From: Tamlana carrageenivorans
GTDB taxonomy: Bacteria > Bacteroidota > Bacteroidia > Flavobacteriales > Flavobacteriaceae
DNA: 64,000 nt
Direction: 5' to 3'
Assembly: GCF_002893765.1 (NCBI RefSeq)
Contig: NZ_CP025938.1
Span: 3,935,001 to 3,999,000, forward strand
The notes below the pieces were generated by a model, which worked only from the letters and a program-made list of their open reading frames with translations, was not told the origin of the DNA and ran no database searches. A program made the position numbers and the translations under genes. This document shows, in pieces, positions 63,092-64,000 of the stretch. Position 1 is the stretch's first letter, and every line of letters starts with the position of its first letter.

Positions 63092-63174
63092 CTAATATGT
63101 TTTTTGTTAAAATTGATGCGCAAAATACAACTATGAAACGGTAGGTTTAACTAAGGTTTTGTTAAATTCGCAGG

Positions 63175-64000
63175 ATGCAAACACCGCTTGTTAGTATATT
63201 AATACCGTTTAAAAATACTAAAAATTTCATTACGAATTGCCTTACGTCGATAATACAACAAAGTTATACCCATTGGGAATTACTTATTGTAGATGACCAT
63301 TCGACTGATGGAAGTTTTGATATCGTAGAACATTTTGCTTCAAAAGACCCTCGTTTTAAACTTTTTAAAAACGACGGACAAGGTATTATTGATGCTTTAC
63401 GACTTGCATTTCAACACAGTACTGGCGAATTAATTACTCGTATGGATAGTGACGACATTATGCGCCCTAACAAAATTGAAGTTTTAGCGCATCAATTATT
63501 AACTTTCGGAAAAAAACATGTCGCTCTGGGGCAGGTTCATTATTTTGCTGAAGACGGCATTAAAGCAGGCTATAAAAGTTATGAAACATGGCTAAACGCC
63601 TTAACTGAAAAAGGCACCAATTATTCTGAAATCTATAAAGAATGTGTGATCCCCTCCCCTTGTTGGATGATTCACCGTGAAGACTTAATAGCTTGTGATG
63701 CTTTTAATCCGAATCGCTACCCTGAAGATTACGACCTGGCTTTTCGGTTTTACAAGCACGATTTTAAATGTATTCCTTGCGATGTCGTATTGCATGAGTG
63801 GCGCGATTACAGCTATCGGACTTCCCGAACTCATGTGCATTATGCCGAAAACCATTTTATAGATCTTAAGCTAAATTATTTTTTAGAACTTGATTATAAC
63901 CACAATAAAACTTTAGTGGTTTGGGGCGCTGGCAAAAAAGGAAAAACCATTGCCAAAGCCTTAACAACCTTAAATATCCCTTTTGAATGGATTTGCGATA
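63175..64000 (+). CDS. Glycosyltransferase family 2 (runs off the window)
   Basis: ATG 63175; 275 codons are visible with no stop. GT-A fold: MQTPLVSILIPFKNTKNFIT, IIQQSYTHWELLIVDDHSTD, DGQGIIDALRLAFQHSTGEL, metal-binding TRMDSDDIM, then IPSPCWMIHREDL and RYPEDYDLAFRFY (ED catalytic-base region). The C-terminal visible part VVWGAGKKGKTIAKALTTLN looks like the start of a nucleotide-binding GxGxxG domain, so this may be a GT2 fused to a second domain. Transfers a sugar to an envelope or cell-surface glycan. TAAATTCG just upstream (63163-63170) is a one-mismatch -7 box. Confidence 0.92.
   Translation, partial: MQTPLVSILIPFKNTKNFITNCLTSIIQQSYTHWELLIVDDHSTDGSFDIVEHFASKDPRFKLFKNDGQGIIDALRLAFQHSTGELITRMDSDDIMRPNKIEVLAHQLLTFGKKHVALGQVHYFAEDGIKAGYKSYETWLNALTEKGTNYSEIYKECVIPSPCWMIHREDLIACDAFNPNRYPEDYDLAFRFYKHDFKCIPCDVVLHEWRDYSYRTSRTHVHYAENHFIDLKLNYFLELDYNHNKTLVVWGAGKKGKTIAKALTTLNIPFEWICD

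Overview
The window looks like a chromosome segment of a marine Flavobacteriaceae (Bacteroidota). Four things point this way: the 16S rRNA sequence; promoters of the Bacteroidota type (-33 TTG, about 20 nt, -7 TAnnTTTG) with few Shine-Dalgarno sites; a type IX secretion sorting domain on a secreted agarase-like enzyme; and the gene repertoire (DUF2911, TIGR02757, sucC and lysA of flavobacterial type). DNA is AT-rich. No tRNA gene or CRISPR array was found.

Layout. 1-1840: 5' three quarters of a 16S rRNA gene read leftwards, driven by three tandem promoters. 1840-3256: an ISL3-type (ISAon1-like) insertion with an 8-bp target duplication. 3649-4211: RelE/ParE-type toxin-antitoxin pair. 4378-7822: translation operon thrS-infC-rpmI-rplT; infC lacks any ATG/GTG/TTG start. 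7834-11982: a nested insertion: a second ISAon1-like copy sits inside a structured intergenic repeat and is itself split by an IS3 and an IS256 element. 12053-12903: palindromic repeats and a yjbQ gene killed by a stop codon. 12931-29158: housekeeping block (dnaB, accA, tgt, lptF/G-like, sucC, lysA, PPK2) followed by a four-gene unit of ABC exporter, MscS channel and sigma-54-type response regulator. 30388-33691: a second damaged island, where an IS1595 element and another IS256 element have broken a type IIG-like restriction-modification gene beside its small XRE regulator. 33878-41481: miaA, an ECF sigma operon, meaB, PAP2 and MATE. 41521-45619: a 1340-residue GH86-like agarase/porphyranase. 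46150-55336: mnmA, yidC, pyrG, folE and small membrane proteins. 55498-64000: LolD-type ABC protein, a broken MFS carrier, a lipoprotein, TIGR02757, an S10 peptidase gene with two stops, an M61 peptidase and the start of a GT2 glycosyltransferase.

Two themes stand out. First, insertion sequences: six elements, with exact target duplications for five, and one three-level nest whose history can be read base by base. Second, gene decay: at least six host or IS genes carry single in-frame TAA codons or one-base frameshifts, so either the genome is losing accessory genes or the assembly carries errors. Less expected signals are the triplicated rRNA promoter, a Tgt enzyme without its zinc cysteines, a sigma-54 activator with GAFTSA and no DNA-binding domain, and a possible small RNA between two terminators at 48.6-48.7 kb. 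I found no complete new defence or biosynthetic system.
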